Shown here: piece after piece, positions 25,012 to 33,776 of the stretch | Position numbering within the stretch: the stretch's first letter is position 1 | Layout: every line of letters starts with the position of its first letter | Notes under the pieces: generated by a model | The model's database searches: none | What the model was told of the DNA's origin: nothing | Seen by the model: the letters and a program-made list of their open reading frames with translations, nothing else | Position numbers and translations under genes: made by a program | Source: DASCNA01 sp036011305 | Lineage (GTDB): Bacteria > Verrucomicrobiota > Lentisphaeria > Victivallales > GWF2-38-69 | DNA length: 33,802 bases | Assembly (NCBI GenBank): GCA_036011305.1 | Contig: DASCNA010000151.1 | Span: 1-33,802, forward strand | Direction of reading: 5' to 3'

Positions 25012-26526
25012 ATGAGTGAATTTGGAATTGAGAAAAGAAAGATTGTTGCAATAGCTGTCAGTATTCTGGCTTTGACTGAGATATTGGATGCAACTATAGT
25101 CAGCGTTTCTCTACCTGATATAATGGGATCTATCGGTGCAAATGCAAACCAGGCTTCATGGCTTTTAACAAGTTATGTTATAGCTGCTGCCGTATTTATG
25201 CCTCTGGCAGGTATTGCTGCAGATAAATTTGGTAGAAAACAGGTTATGCTTGCCTCGACAATGATGTTTTGTATAGCTTCAATCATGTGCGGTTTATCAA
25301 CATCACTAACCGAGATGGTTTTTTTTAGAATATTTCAGGGGATCGGAGGAGCATTTCTGCCTACTCTGGCTCAAGGATATATTGTTGATAACTTTAATGA
25401 AAATGAACGCCCTAAAATAATGACATTCTACAGTTTATGCTGTGTGATGGGACCTGTATTAGGACCTGTTCTTGGTGGAATTCTTACACAATACTTTAAT
25501 TGGAGATTTATATTTTATGTGAATATTCCTGTTTGCATAATAGGTTTTGTTATTCTGATTAAATTAATGAAAAAGAATAAAAAGAAAAAGATTGTACATA
25601 TCGATTATACTGGATTTGTTTTTCTTGTTCTCGGTATTGGACTTGTTGAGTATTTTATAAATCAGGGTAATAACAAAGGGTGGCTGCAATCGAATGCAAT
25701 GATTGTCTCATTGGTTTTTGGTGTACTGTTTTTAGGTTTTTTCATCTGGCGAGGTTCAAGAAGAAAGACAGTAGTTGATTTTAAAATTTTTAAAGATAAA
25801 AATTATGTTGTTTGCTGTTTAATATTATTCTTCTTCTATATAGCTATTTTAGCTGTAATGAGCTATTTCCCTACTATGCTCCAGGATCTTTATAATTTCC
25901 CTACGCTCACAGCAGGGTTAATGACTTCTCCAAGAGGTATTGCCGCTTTGATTACTGCACCGATTATTATAAAATTAAGTTCAAAAGTAAACTCAAGAGC
26001 CCTTATATCTCTAGGTATAAAAATATTTGTAATATCTACAATATTTTTAACTGAGTTTTCTCCTGTTCAAGGGCAATATAGAGTACTTATTCCTGTTGTC
26101 CTTCAGGGGATAAGTATGACAACTGTGTTAGTTATGCTTGCTCTTACTGCTTACAGAAATATCCCAAAAAATTTATCAAATTCAGCAGCAGGAATGTATG
26201 GTTTTATTAGAAACATAGGAAATTCTATTGGTACTGCAATAGCTGCAACTATTATTTCCACACAAAGTCAGGTAAGCTGGAACCATCTTTCTGGTTATAT
26301 ATCAAACTATAGCCAGAATTATAAAGTCTGGTCACAAAATGTTGTTTATCAGGGGTTGCAACAATTAAATATCGCATCAAATATGGTCAATACTAATTCA
26401 ACTTTTATAAGTTATCTGGATGTTTTTTATTTCAGCTTAATTTTAGGGATAATTACTATATTTATTCCGTTATTATTAAAAAAATTCAAAGTAAATGACA
26501 AATCATATCAAACAATGGAGTTTTAA
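25012..26526 (+). CDS. EmrB/DHA2-family MFS exporter
   Basis: The 504-aa length and about fourteen membrane segments fit the DHA2 family. Hallmarks are LTEILDATIVSVSLPDIMG in helix 1, PLAGIAADKFGRKQVM as motif A, RIFQGIGGAFLPTL and the motif C antiporter sequence CVMGPVLGPVLGGIL. With the EmrA-type adaptor that starts one base after its stop, it should form a tripartite pump with an outer-membrane channel, which is not in this window. It is first in an operon with the adaptor, a TetR regulator and a lipoprotein, under the perfect palindrome at 24928-24964. Drug range unknown. Confidence 0.9.
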   Translation: MSEFGIEKRKIVAIAVSILALTEILDATIVSVSLPDIMGSIGANANQASWLLTSYVIAAAVFMPLAGIAADKFGRKQVMLASTMMFCIASIMCGLSTSLTEMVFFRIFQGIGGAFLPTLAQGYIVDNFNENERPKIMTFYSLCCVMGPVLGPVLGGILTQYFNWRFIFYVNIPVCIIGFVILIKLMKKNKKKKIVHIDYTGFVFLVLGIGLVEYFINQGNNKGWLQSNAMIVSLVFGVLFLGFFIWRGSRRKTVVDFKIFKDKNYVVCCLILFFFYIAILAVMSYFPTMLQDLYNFPTLTAGLMTSPRGIAALITAPIIIKLSSKVNSRALISLGIKIFVISTIFLTEFSPVQGQYRVLIPVVLQGISMTTVLVMLALTAYRNIPKNLSNSAAGMYGFIRNIGNSIGTAIAATIISTQSQVSWNHLSGYISNYSQNYKVWSQNVVYQGLQQLNIASNMVNTNSTFISYLDVFYFSLILGIITIFIPLLLKKFKVNDKSYQTMEF

Positions 26527-26527
26527 G

Positions 26528-27463
26528 ATGAAAATTAAAATTATGAATAAACGTTATATTTTTGGAATAGTTATACTAATTATTGTAGGATTGCTGTGTG
26601 TAGTATATTTTAAATACAAAGAATATTATCCAACGACTGATGATGCATATGTAAAAGCATATATTGTCGATGTAGCTCCCCAGGTTTCAGGCAGAGTAGA
26701 TCATGTATATGTAAAAAATAATCAGTGGGTGAAAAAAGGAACTCTTCTTTTTTCAATTGATTCTAAATCGTATAAAGTAGCATTAGCTGAAGATCAGGCT
26801 AAACAGGATTGGGCTTTAGCAGAACTTAAGAGTACACAGGCAAATCTAGTGGCTGCTGAAGCTGTTAGAACGAATGAGAAGTATGATTTTGAGAGAGAGA
26901 AATTTCTTGTGAAATCTCATTCTGTTAGTGTAAGAGAGTATCAGCAAGTATACTATAAATACAAAGAGGCAATTGCAGAAGTAGAGAGTAAAAGTGCAAT
27001 AATAAATCGTAGCAAAGCGCAGATTATTGTAATGAATCAGAAAATAATCAATGATAAGTTAAATTTATCTTATACTAATGTATATGCTAGAGTAAATGGA
27101 TATGTGAGTAATTTCAGTCTTGATGTCGGTGAATATTTAAGTGTTGGAGATAAAATATTTGCTATTGTTGATTCTGATTACTGGTGGGTTGATGCCAATT
27201 ACAGAGAAACAGATTTGGCCAGAATTAAAAAAGGTCAGAGCGCAAAAGTTAAGCTTGATATGTATCATCATACATATACAGGAAAAGTAATAAATATAAG
27301 CAACGGCAGTGGAAGTACATTTTCACTTTTACCACCTGAAAATGCTTCAGGAAACTGGGTGAAAATAACTCAAAGATTTTCAGTCAGGATTTTGGTTAAG
27401 AACTCAAAGCAATTTCCATTAAGGGTAGGGGCAAGTGCTTTAGTAAAAGTGGACACAGTTTAA
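26528..27463 (+). CDS. EmrA/HlyD-family membrane-fusion protein
   Basis: Starting at ATG 26528 (GGAG 7 nt upstream, one base after the EmrB stop) the product is 311 aa. An in-frame ATG at 26495 overlaps the pump gene and has no good site. It has one N-terminal membrane anchor (about residues 8-29), YPTTDDAYVKAYIVDVAPQVSGRVDHVYVKNNQWVKKGTLLF as the first lipoyl half, a helical hairpin at about 80-175, LSYTNVYARVNGYVSNFSLDVGEYL as the second half, and WWVDANYRETDLARIKKGQ in the barrel. All are typical of EmrA. It links the pump to the outer membrane. Confidence 0.9.
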   Translation: MKIKIMNKRYIFGIVILIIVGLLCVVYFKYKEYYPTTDDAYVKAYIVDVAPQVSGRVDHVYVKNNQWVKKGTLLFSIDSKSYKVALAEDQAKQDWALAELKSTQANLVAAEAVRTNEKYDFEREKFLVKSHSVSVREYQQVYYKYKEAIAEVESKSAIINRSKAQIIVMNQKIINDKLNLSYTNVYARVNGYVSNFSLDVGEYLSVGDKIFAIVDSDYWWVDANYRETDLARIKKGQSAKVKLDMYHHTYTGKVINISNGSGSTFSLLPPENASGNWVKITQRFSVRILVKNSKQFPLRVGASALVKVDTV

Positions 27464-27496
27464 TCTAAGATATTTTAAACAAAAGGAATTTTAATT

Positions 27497-28174
27497 ATGA
27501 ATAAAAACTTTGATGATTATACAGAAACACAAAAACGTTTATTACAGACGTCTTCGGAATTATTTGGTAAATACGGATATGATGGTTTATCTATAAGACA
27601 GATCGCATCAGCTACATCTGTCAATATTGCTGCTATCGGTTATCATTTTGGAGGGAAAAAAGAACTTTATAGAGAATGTCTTTACTATATGACAGCTAGA
27701 GTTGCGAATGAATTCAAACCAGCTTTTACGCACATTGAAGATGTTCTAAATTCAGGAAAGAGTATTAATAGTGACGAGATTGAAAAAATAATATGCACCT
27801 TTATTGAAAAATCAGTTAATCTTTTAACTGATGAAACGCATAAATTCAGATTTATGTTTTATTTAAGAGAAAAATTTAATCCAATACTTGATGATGCTGA
27901 CGTATTTCAAGAAAAATTAATAAAACCTATTAGAAAAGTTCTTGCCGAATTAATTAGCAGACTTACTGGGTTGGATGTAAAAAGCGAAAGAATGCAGTTT
28001 CTTCTTTTTAATATCATAGGACAATTTTATGCTTTGATAATATCAAAATCGGCATTGCTTGAAAATTTAGGTCAAAAAAAAATGGATAAAAATTTCATAA
28101 AGAAAATAAGTGGCAATATGCTTATAATGATAAAAAATGAAACAGTTTTAAATGAGGATATATATAGAAAATGA
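27497..28174 (+). CDS. TetR-family repressor, CecR-like
   Basis: The 225-aa protein has an N-terminal TetR helix-turn-helix (about residues 10-56: TQKRLLQTSSELFGKYGYDGLSIRQIASATSVNIAAIGYHFGGKKELYRECL). NIAAIGYHFGGK is the pattern of the CecR/YbiH group with a DUF1956-type C-terminal domain, known to sit beside adaptor and pump genes. The C-terminal part would bind the inducing compound. It is 33 nt after the adaptor gene and its stop overlaps the lipoprotein start (ATGA), so it is in the operon. It is the natural ligand of the two palindromes at 23526 and 24928, giving autoregulation. Confidence 0.88.
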   Translation: MNKNFDDYTETQKRLLQTSSELFGKYGYDGLSIRQIASATSVNIAAIGYHFGGKKELYRECLYYMTARVANEFKPAFTHIEDVLNSGKSINSDEIEKIICTFIEKSVNLLTDETHKFRFMFYLREKFNPILDDADVFQEKLIKPIRKVLAELISRLTGLDVKSERMQFLLFNIIGQFYALIISKSALLENLGQKKMDKNFIKKISGNMLIMIKNETVLNEDIYRK

Positions 28175-28944
28175 AGTATTTTTCAAAAATATTTGTATTG
28201 ACAGGATTTGGATTAGGTCTTCTGGTCTTAAGCGGGTGTGTCTCACCTGGAGCAGAAAAAATAGTAGGTATGCCGCCAAAATATGAGAAGTTAATGAAGA
28301 ACAGTGATGGTACATTTGGCTTGGATAAAGCCTGGGTTGATGAAAATGGTATTAGAAAATATGATAAGATTTTAATTGAAGTTGAAATATATAAAAATCA
28401 GCTTCCTCAAAACGGATGGAACAAAACTAGTGCTTATAATTTAGTGTCTACGCATAAAGAAGACCTACAGTATCTAAAACATTATATAAAACAGTCATTT
28501 CAGAAAAGTATTGAAAAATCTAATTATTACCAATTAACGGAAGTTCCTGGAGATAATACACTGCGGCTTAAATTAATTATAGTCCAGGTTATTCTAAATA
28601 AACCAATACTGGGCGCTATATCAAATATATCAATGTTTACTCCTATCGGTTTGATTCTTAGTCCTCTCAAATACACGGGTAAAAGTTTGTCTCCCAACAG
28701 CGGAGGAGCCATTTCCATAGAGGGTGTAATCTCTGATTCAGAAACAGGAAAAATATACAGTGTATTTGCTGACAGAGAAAAGGGGAGAGTTGCTTTATTT
28801 AATTCAAAGGATTTTTCTACATTTGGAAATATTCGATTTATTATTAATAAATGGAGTATAAATATAGTAACACTGCTGGATCAGGTAAAAACAGGACAAG
28901 AAATTCATATTAATAAATTTGAAGGATATACATTTTTCGCATAA
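28171..28944 (+). CDS. DUF3313-type lipoprotein
   Basis: The 257-aa product has a lipoprotein signal (hydrophobic FVLTGFGLGLLVLSGC with the acceptor cysteine at about residue 22) followed by a periplasmic domain. The order of elements fits DUF3313: an early DGTFGLDKAWVD, YDKILIEVEIYK, LKHYIKQSFQKSIEKSNYYQLTEVPGDNTLRLKLIIVQV, and a GGAISIEGVISDSETGKIYSVFADRE repeat-like core. Its start overlaps the stop of the TetR gene by 4 nt. Function unknown; it may support the efflux complex at the outer membrane. Confidence 0.82.
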   Translation: MKYFSKIFVLTGFGLGLLVLSGCVSPGAEKIVGMPPKYEKLMKNSDGTFGLDKAWVDENGIRKYDKILIEVEIYKNQLPQNGWNKTSAYNLVSTHKEDLQYLKHYIKQSFQKSIEKSNYYQLTEVPGDNTLRLKLIIVQVILNKPILGAISNISMFTPIGLILSPLKYTGKSLSPNSGGAISIEGVISDSETGKIYSVFADREKGRVALFNSKDFSTFGNIRFIINKWSINIVTLLDQVKTGQEIHINKFEGYTFFA

Positions 28945-29117
28945 ATAATATTAGAGAAGTTTTGTGGTCTGTTCAATACTTTTTATGATACATATGATAT
29001 GTTTTTATAATGATTTAACATATTGCTATTTAATTAATTTAAGACTAAAAGTATAGTGAATAAGATTGAATATTTGTTTTAGATTGTTTTCATAATCTCA
29101 GTTTAGGAAATAAAAAA

Positions 29118-29435
29118 TTGTTTACAGATAAGTTGTCAAGAATTATTGGTATAGGGAATACGGTCATCCTCGTTATTCTCATTTATATGCAACCTAATAA
29201 ATATTCTGTAATATTAACTTTCTTTGTTGCTATTTTACTGGTTATTTTTACTTATATAGCTGAAATCGTCAATTATTTTTTACATTATAATTACTTTAAA
29301 GCAAATGATAAAATTGCAAAAGACTGTCCCAAAATTAGAAAATTATCTAATTTCAGAATATTAATTTTTTCTGTAACAATACTGATATTGATTGGATATA
29401 TATATCAGTACTACTATTTCCCATCATATATTTGA
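29118..29435 (+). CDS. small three-helix membrane protein
   Basis: A 105-aa frame beginning at a TTG with AGGA about 9 nt upstream. Three hydrophobic stretches (about residues 8-27, 30-52, 80-102) and lysine-rich loops suggest an inner-membrane protein. I recognise no family. The TTG start and lone position in a gene-poor stretch keep confidence moderate. Confidence 0.5.
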   Translation: MFTDKLSRIIGIGNTVILVILIYMQPNKYSVILTFFVAILLVIFTYIAEIVNYFLHYNYFKANDKIAKDCPKIRKLSNFRILIFSVTILILIGYIYQYYYFPSYI

Positions 29436-29657
29436 AAATAATAGGTAGTTATTTTAAATCATAATTCAAAGGCAGTAAAGTAGCTTTGTGAATTACACAG
29501 CATATTATACTAATTTATTTCAGGTTTGATATAATGTGTAAAAATTTTTCTCAATTAGAAGTGGAATTTTATCAGTAATTTTTAGTAGAATATCTGTGTT
29601 TTTATAATCTAAATTTATTTTATTTAGGCTTTTTTTAATCTATTTTCTTATTTGTTA

Positions 29658-29685
29658 TTGCTTTTTAATGTGATTTATATACAAT
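29658..29685 (+). promoter_or_regulatory. candidate promoter of the small RNA
   Basis: TTGCTT (29658-29663), 16-nt spacer, TACAAT (29680-29685). A start near 29692 would give a transcript of about 110 nt ending at the strong terminator. Confidence 0.4.
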
Positions 29686-29692
29686 GGATAAT

Positions 29693-29803
29693 AGTTACAT
29701 TGCTTGACTAAGTCTTCCCCTCGCGAGGGCGAAGTTAAAGGGTTAGAATACAGTGGTGTGATAAGAAATAGAGACTGGAATTTCTCCAAGTCTCTTTTTT
29801 TTT
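29693..29803 (+). ncRNA. candidate small structured RNA
   Basis: A GC-rich hairpin (29714-29734, ten base pairs around CCCTCGCGAGGG with one bulged C) stands out in very AT-rich DNA. It is followed 35 nt later by a strong terminator (29770-29803). There is no open frame across it. It matches no RNA family I know; SRP RNA, 6S and tmRNA do not fit. It could be a free small RNA or an attenuated leader of the hydrolase gene 200 nt downstream. The 5' end is inferred from the promoter candidate. Confidence 0.5.
29770..29803 (+). terminator. strong intrinsic terminator
   Basis: AGAGACTGGA (29770-29779) pairs with TCC-A-AGTCTCT (29785-29795, one bulged A), followed by eight T residues (29796-29803). 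This is the clearest terminator in the window. Confidence 0.8.
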
Positions 29804-30004
29804 AGTATACTTCAAGTCTGCTTCATGGATTAAATAGAATAAATATGTCCTAATATCATTATTTTATGTCTTATGACAGGAAGTATGTTATATGTTAAAT
29901 GACTATTTTATACATGATAACTGAGGGAATATTTAACTATAGTATTTTAATCAAATATTAGAATGGATAAAAAATAAATTAACTCCAAATAAGGAGGTTA
30001 TATC

Positions 30005-30832
30005 ATGGCAACTACAATAACTGTCTTATGTAATGATAAAGTTCAATTATTTAGTTCTTATATAGGAGAACATGGATTTTCCTGTTTTATTGAAACCGAT
30101 AATGGGAACTATTTATTTGATACTGGACAGGGATTGGGTATTATACATAATGCATTACTTTTAAATAAAAACTTAAGAGATATTAAAGGAATAATAATCA
30201 GTCACGGGCATTACGACCATACAAGTGGATTAGAAAGTGTGCTCAGAGTGAGCGGCGGTAATAAAATATATGCACACCCTGAAATATTTGCAAAAAAATA
30301 TGACAACAAGGAAGGTAATATTGAATATACCGGAATTAGATATTCTACTGATTATCTGATAGATTTAGGGGCTGATTTTATATTAAATCGTGAATTTTCA
30401 GAAATAGATAATAGCCTTTATCTGACAGGTGAGGTTCCAAGAAAGAATAATTTTGAAAAAACTCTTTCCTCTCAATTTATTAAAGAAAACAATGAAAAAA
30501 TTCCTGATTTATTTATGGATGATAACTCCCTTGCAATAGATACAGAAAAAGGATTGATAATTATTCTGGGTTGTGCACATGCTGGAATTATAAATATTTT
30601 AGACTATTTCACTGAGAAACTTAATAAACATGTTTATGCCGTAATTGGAGGTACTCATTTGCATTCTGCCAATGAACTCAGAATACGGAAAACTATTCAG
30701 TCACTTAAAAATTATGGTATTGAATTAATAGGAACATCTCACTGCACAGGATCAAAAGAATGTACTATATCAATGGCATTCGGAGATAAATTTTTTGACG
30801 CATCAGTGGGAGCAAAAATACATATCATATAA
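30005..30832 (+). CDS. MBL-fold metallohydrolase (COG1237-like)
   Basis: The 275-aa protein has a metallo-beta-lactamase fold with the metal motif SHGHYDHTSG (H67, H69, D71, H72), GCAHAGI (H192) and a C-terminal GTHLH. The order and the DDNSLAIDTEKGLIIILGCAHAGIINILDYF stretch fit COG1237, which includes 7,8-dihydropterin ribofuranosyl-aminobenzene phosphate synthase-like proteins of mostly unknown substrate. It is cytoplasmic. The ribosome binding site AAGGAGG is near perfect. It stands alone, converging with the leftward gene at 30927, and lies downstream of the candidate small RNA. Confidence 0.87.
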   Translation: MATTITVLCNDKVQLFSSYIGEHGFSCFIETDNGNYLFDTGQGLGIIHNALLLNKNLRDIKGIIISHGHYDHTSGLESVLRVSGGNKIYAHPEIFAKKYDNKEGNIEYTGIRYSTDYLIDLGADFILNREFSEIDNSLYLTGEVPRKNNFEKTLSSQFIKENNEKIPDLFMDDNSLAIDTEKGLIIILGCAHAGIINILDYFTEKLNKHVYAVIGGTHLHSANELRIRKTIQSLKNYGIELIGTSHCTGSKECTISMAFGDKFFDASVGAKIHII

Positions 30833-30926
30833 AGTTAATATCTATTAAGTAACTAATCTTACTCAGTATAGTATTGTATTTAAATTAAAATGATTGGATA
30901 TGTGTAAGCTTTTGTTGATGCAGTAA

Positions 30927-31874
30927 TCAAAATACCAGAAATAATCTTTCACTGCCAAAACCACTAATAAGATATCTTTCTTTTTTGTTTTGCAATAGTT
31001 TTTGTGTCCAGTCGGTAAAACCGCCATCGCAGAGAAAATATTCTTCATCTTTAGAATTAGTTGCAAAGATATTGTATCGTAAAGTTTGGTAGTAATTTTG
31101 TTTTTCTTTAGAATTATTAAATTCAAATCTTGTTTCAGGTGACAATTTTAATAATTCATGAGTTATTATTTTTATTTTTTCAGTAATATTATTATCAAAT
31201 ACACTAAATACTATTTTAATATTTTTGAGTGTAATAGCTAACTGTTTTAAATTTAATAACAATTCAATATAATATGCAAGCTGTTCGTATAGTGTGTCAG
31301 ATTCAAATTTATAAGAACCTGCATCTCTACCTGCAGCACATAAACTTAACAGTCTAAAATGAGGGACACAATCTTTTCCTTCCATTAGCTGTGTCCTCAG
31401 AACCCTATGGCTTGTGCATAATTTTACTTTCTGATTTTGTGTCTGTCTGGTTTTTAGTAATTTTTCACGAATTACTGCTGATTCAAGTGCTAGTACATTA
31501 GAAGAATCTGAACACACTTCAGTGTTTCTGACAGTAGTTAATATATTATGTTGATCTACAGGAGCAACAACGGAACTTGTACCCAGAGGGCTTACAGGAG
31601 ATAGTTCCAGTGTATTGTATCCTTTGGGAAGTTTTGAAAATGCATATTCATCAAATTTCATAGATCGTTCAAAAGGGATTTTAGTGTGCTGAACAAATCT
31701 ATTTGATTTGTACTGATTCAGTAAATTACTGTAATTTAACCTGCCACTTTTATCTCTGTAAATTTCAAGAAGAAGTGATTGGAGGTCTGCAAGTGACAAG
31801 TTTTCAATTATGCTTTTATAGATATTATTATTATCAATTTTATTAACGATTCTATGCAATATTTTATGCTTCAT
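30927..31874 (-). CDS. uncharacterised 315-aa protein
   Basis: I do not recognise this family with confidence. The protein is soluble, with no signal or membrane segment. A striking central block at about residues 87-135 (LELSPVSPLGTSSVV, DQHNILTTVRNTEVCSDSSNVLALE) looks like a conserved active-site region, and a second conserved-looking block is CVPHFRLLSLCAAGRD (about 168-183). Alternating strands and helices with HFRLL and the pre-block PFERSMKF resemble a class II aminoacyl-tRNA synthetase-like core, but I see no certain motif 2 or 3. It starts 53 nt after the peptide transporter gene on the same strand and may be co-transcribed. The ribosome binding site is not obvious. Confidence 0.65.
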   Translation of the reverse strand: MKHKILHRIVNKIDNNNIYKSIIENLSLADLQSLLLEIYRDKSGRLNYSNLLNQYKSNRFVQHTKIPFERSMKFDEYAFSKLPKGYNTLELSPVSPLGTSSVVAPVDQHNILTTVRNTEVCSDSSNVLALESAVIREKLLKTRQTQNQKVKLCTSHRVLRTQLMEGKDCVPHFRLLSLCAAGRDAGSYKFESDTLYEQLAYYIELLLNLKQLAITLKNIKIVFSVFDNNITEKIKIITHELLKLSPETRFEFNNSKEKQNYYQTLRYNIFATNSKDEEYFLCDGGFTDWTQKLLQNKKERYLISGFGSERLFLVF

Positions 31875-31927
31875 TTTAATAATAATATTTATAATCTATA
31901 TATTTAATCTAACTCTAATTCACATAG

Positions 31928-33400
31928 TTAAGTTTTATTTTTTTCTTTAATAAGATGGTCTAGGAGTGGTTTGATCAGCAGTATAATTATTGCTGCAACC
32001 AGCGTAACAATGGCAAGTACTAGAAAGAAGTTCTCATATATTGGAAGTGATTGTAAAGAACTGGCTCCTTTAGGGATGACTGAGTAATCAGAAATCAATG
32101 CACCGAATATACTTCCCAAGGCACTGGCAAAGAAAAATATACCATAGACAAAACCAAGATATTTATCAACAATAAGTTCTGCCACCATTGCTAATCCCAA
32201 GGCTCCTATTAGAATTTCTCCTAAACCCTGAAAAACATAGAATAAGAAGACCCACAATGCTGATATTCTGCCCGTAGGATCTGCACAAAATGTGCTTATC
32301 CATAGGATGAAAAAAGCTACGGTACAGAAAAAGAAACCGATTGAAAACTTAGTCGTAATTTTTATCTTTTTACCTTTTTTAGAATTTCTAGTGAAAAAAT
32401 ACCCAAGCAGGGGACTGAAAATTACAATTGTAAGAGGGTCAAATCCCTGAAAACTAACCTGACTCATAGGTATACCTAAGAATGAAGGAAATACATTATG
32501 TACAGTAAAGAAGGTGACTGAAAGATACATTTGCTGATAAAGAGTATAAAACCAGACTGCCTGTACAATTAAAATCAATGCCACTAACATTTTCCTTCTA
32601 TCACTTTTTCTTTCCAATTTAGACATAAAAATGAAAAATATGACGACGGCAACTGCGACTAGAGCGTAGGTAAAGTAATAAGCGATATTTACATGATCAA
32701 GTAGGAAAGTTGTAATAGCAATTAGGATGATGGCTATTATTATAACATTAATAAATCTTATCCATTTAAAAGGAATTAAATCAGGTTCTGATCCTATTTT
32801 TTTTACAGTTGCCTTGCGAAACCAGAAGTTAACCAAAGCAATAACCATACCAATCGCTGAGAGGATAAATGCTATATTCCATCCAAAATGCTCTGCGATG
32901 ACAGGTGCTAGAAAAGTTGCAATAAGCGATCCTATATTAATAGCCATATAATAATATGTGTATGCAGTATGCAGCCTTGGATCATTCTCCTTATAACTTT
33001 TAGACAATAAACTCGAAGGATTGGCCTTAAAAAAACCTTCACCTACAGCTATCATGGCAAGAGCTAAATACATTAGATGTTTATCGGCCATTGAAAGAGT
33101 CAAATATCCGATAAGCAGCATGACTGCACCCAGTACTATGGTTCGCTTGGTACCAAAATATTTATCGCCAATATAGCCGCCAATTATTATGAATGCCCAC
33201 ATTAATGCGGCAAATGCACCAAATAAATTAAATGCTTTTTCTTCAGAAAAATTTAATGCTTTAACAAAGTAGAAATACACAATTACTGTATTCATTACAT
33301 AATAGCCAAATCTTTCCCAGAACTCTAGGAAAAATATCATATAAAAGGCTTTTGGATGCTTCTGATTGGCTAAGTCGATTGAATTGTTTTCAGTTGCCAT
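31928..33400 (-). CDS. POT-family proton-dependent peptide transporter
   Basis: Starting at ATG 33400 the product is 490 aa; an in-frame upstream start at 33472 lies inside the promoter. The signature ExxERFxYY is present (E26, E29, R30, F31, Y33, Y34), followed by about fourteen membrane segments, GGYIGDKYFGTKRTI as the motif A-like loop, and GEGFFKANPSSLLSKSY, the PTR2 signature. It imports di- and tripeptides with protons across the inner membrane. A good minus-strand promoter lies 44-72 bp upstream. Downstream it leads into the uncharacterised gene at 31874. Confidence 0.9.
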   Translation of the reverse strand: MATENNSIDLANQKHPKAFYMIFFLEFWERFGYYVMNTVIVYFYFVKALNFSEEKAFNLFGAFAALMWAFIIIGGYIGDKYFGTKRTIVLGAVMLLIGYLTLSMADKHLMYLALAMIAVGEGFFKANPSSLLSKSYKENDPRLHTAYTYYYMAINIGSLIATFLAPVIAEHFGWNIAFILSAIGMVIALVNFWFRKATVKKIGSEPDLIPFKWIRFINVIIIAIILIAITTFLLDHVNIAYYFTYALVAVAVVIFFIFMSKLERKSDRRKMLVALILIVQAVWFYTLYQQMYLSVTFFTVHNVFPSFLGIPMSQVSFQGFDPLTIVIFSPLLGYFFTRNSKKGKKIKITTKFSIGFFFCTVAFFILWISTFCADPTGRISALWVFLFYVFQGLGEILIGALGLAMVAELIVDKYLGFVYGIFFFASALGSIFGALISDYSVIPKGASSLQSLPIYENFFLVLAIVTLVAAIIILLIKPLLDHLIKEKNKT

Positions 33401-33443
33401 AATATAGTTTCCATTTGTGTGATTTATGAGATTACTACGTTTT

Positions 33444-33472
33444 ATTATAACAGAAATAATTGTTATAAACAA
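33444..33472 (-). promoter_or_regulatory. promoter of the POT transporter gene
   Basis: On the minus strand TTGTTT (33467-33472), a 17-nt spacer and TATAAT (33444-33449) form a near-consensus promoter. The leader would be about 37 nt, which supports the ATG at 33400. Confidence 0.7.
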
Positions 33473-33474
33473 TT
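33458..33474. promoter_or_regulatory. palindrome over the POT -35 box
   Basis: AATTGTT-ATA-AACAATT is a perfect 7-3-7 inverted repeat covering the -35 element. It is a candidate repressor site. Confidence 0.4.
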
Positions 33475-33590
33475 TTTATAGCAGGGAATATGATCGGATT
33501 GTAAATTTATTTTTTTATTTTACTTGAATATAAATAACACACACTATATCTTATGCACTAAGTATCTATTTGTAAATAAGGGGGGTAAAT

Positions 33591-33776
33591 ATGGATAGGT
33601 TAATAAATTGGGTGGTTTTTTCTTTTTTGTTGTTTGGAGTGGTTTTTTCTTTTGTAACGTTAAATTTTCACTTTGGACTTATATGTTTCTGGACAGTTTT
33701 GCTTATAGGATTAGCAGCTGCAATTTCAACTGGTATAATAGGAACTGCCATCATACATCATCATCACAGACACTAA
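33591..33776 (+). CDS. 61-aa membrane protein with histidine-rich tail
   Basis: ATG 33591 follows a GGGGGG site with a 6-nt spacer. The product has two hydrophobic helices (about residues 5-24 and 28-54) and ends in IIHHHHRH. It is transcribed away from the POT gene. No family is recognised. The C-terminal histidine cluster could bind a metal ion or simply be a short polar tail. Confidence 0.6.
   Translation: MDRLINWVVFSFLLFGVVFSFVTLNFHFGLICFWTVLLIGLAAAISTGIIGTAIIHHHHRH

Larger units (their letters stand above)
29436..30004. other. 569-bp region without protein gene
   Basis: AT-rich throughout except for the short GC-rich hairpin of the candidate small RNA at 29693-29803, described separately. 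No open frame with a ribosome binding site was found apart from the site (AAGGAGG) of the gene starting at 30005. Confidence 0.6.

Noticed and set aside
30863..31126. 87-codon minus-strand open frame
   Set aside because: It overlaps the 315-aa gene on the same strand in another frame and has no ribosome binding site.
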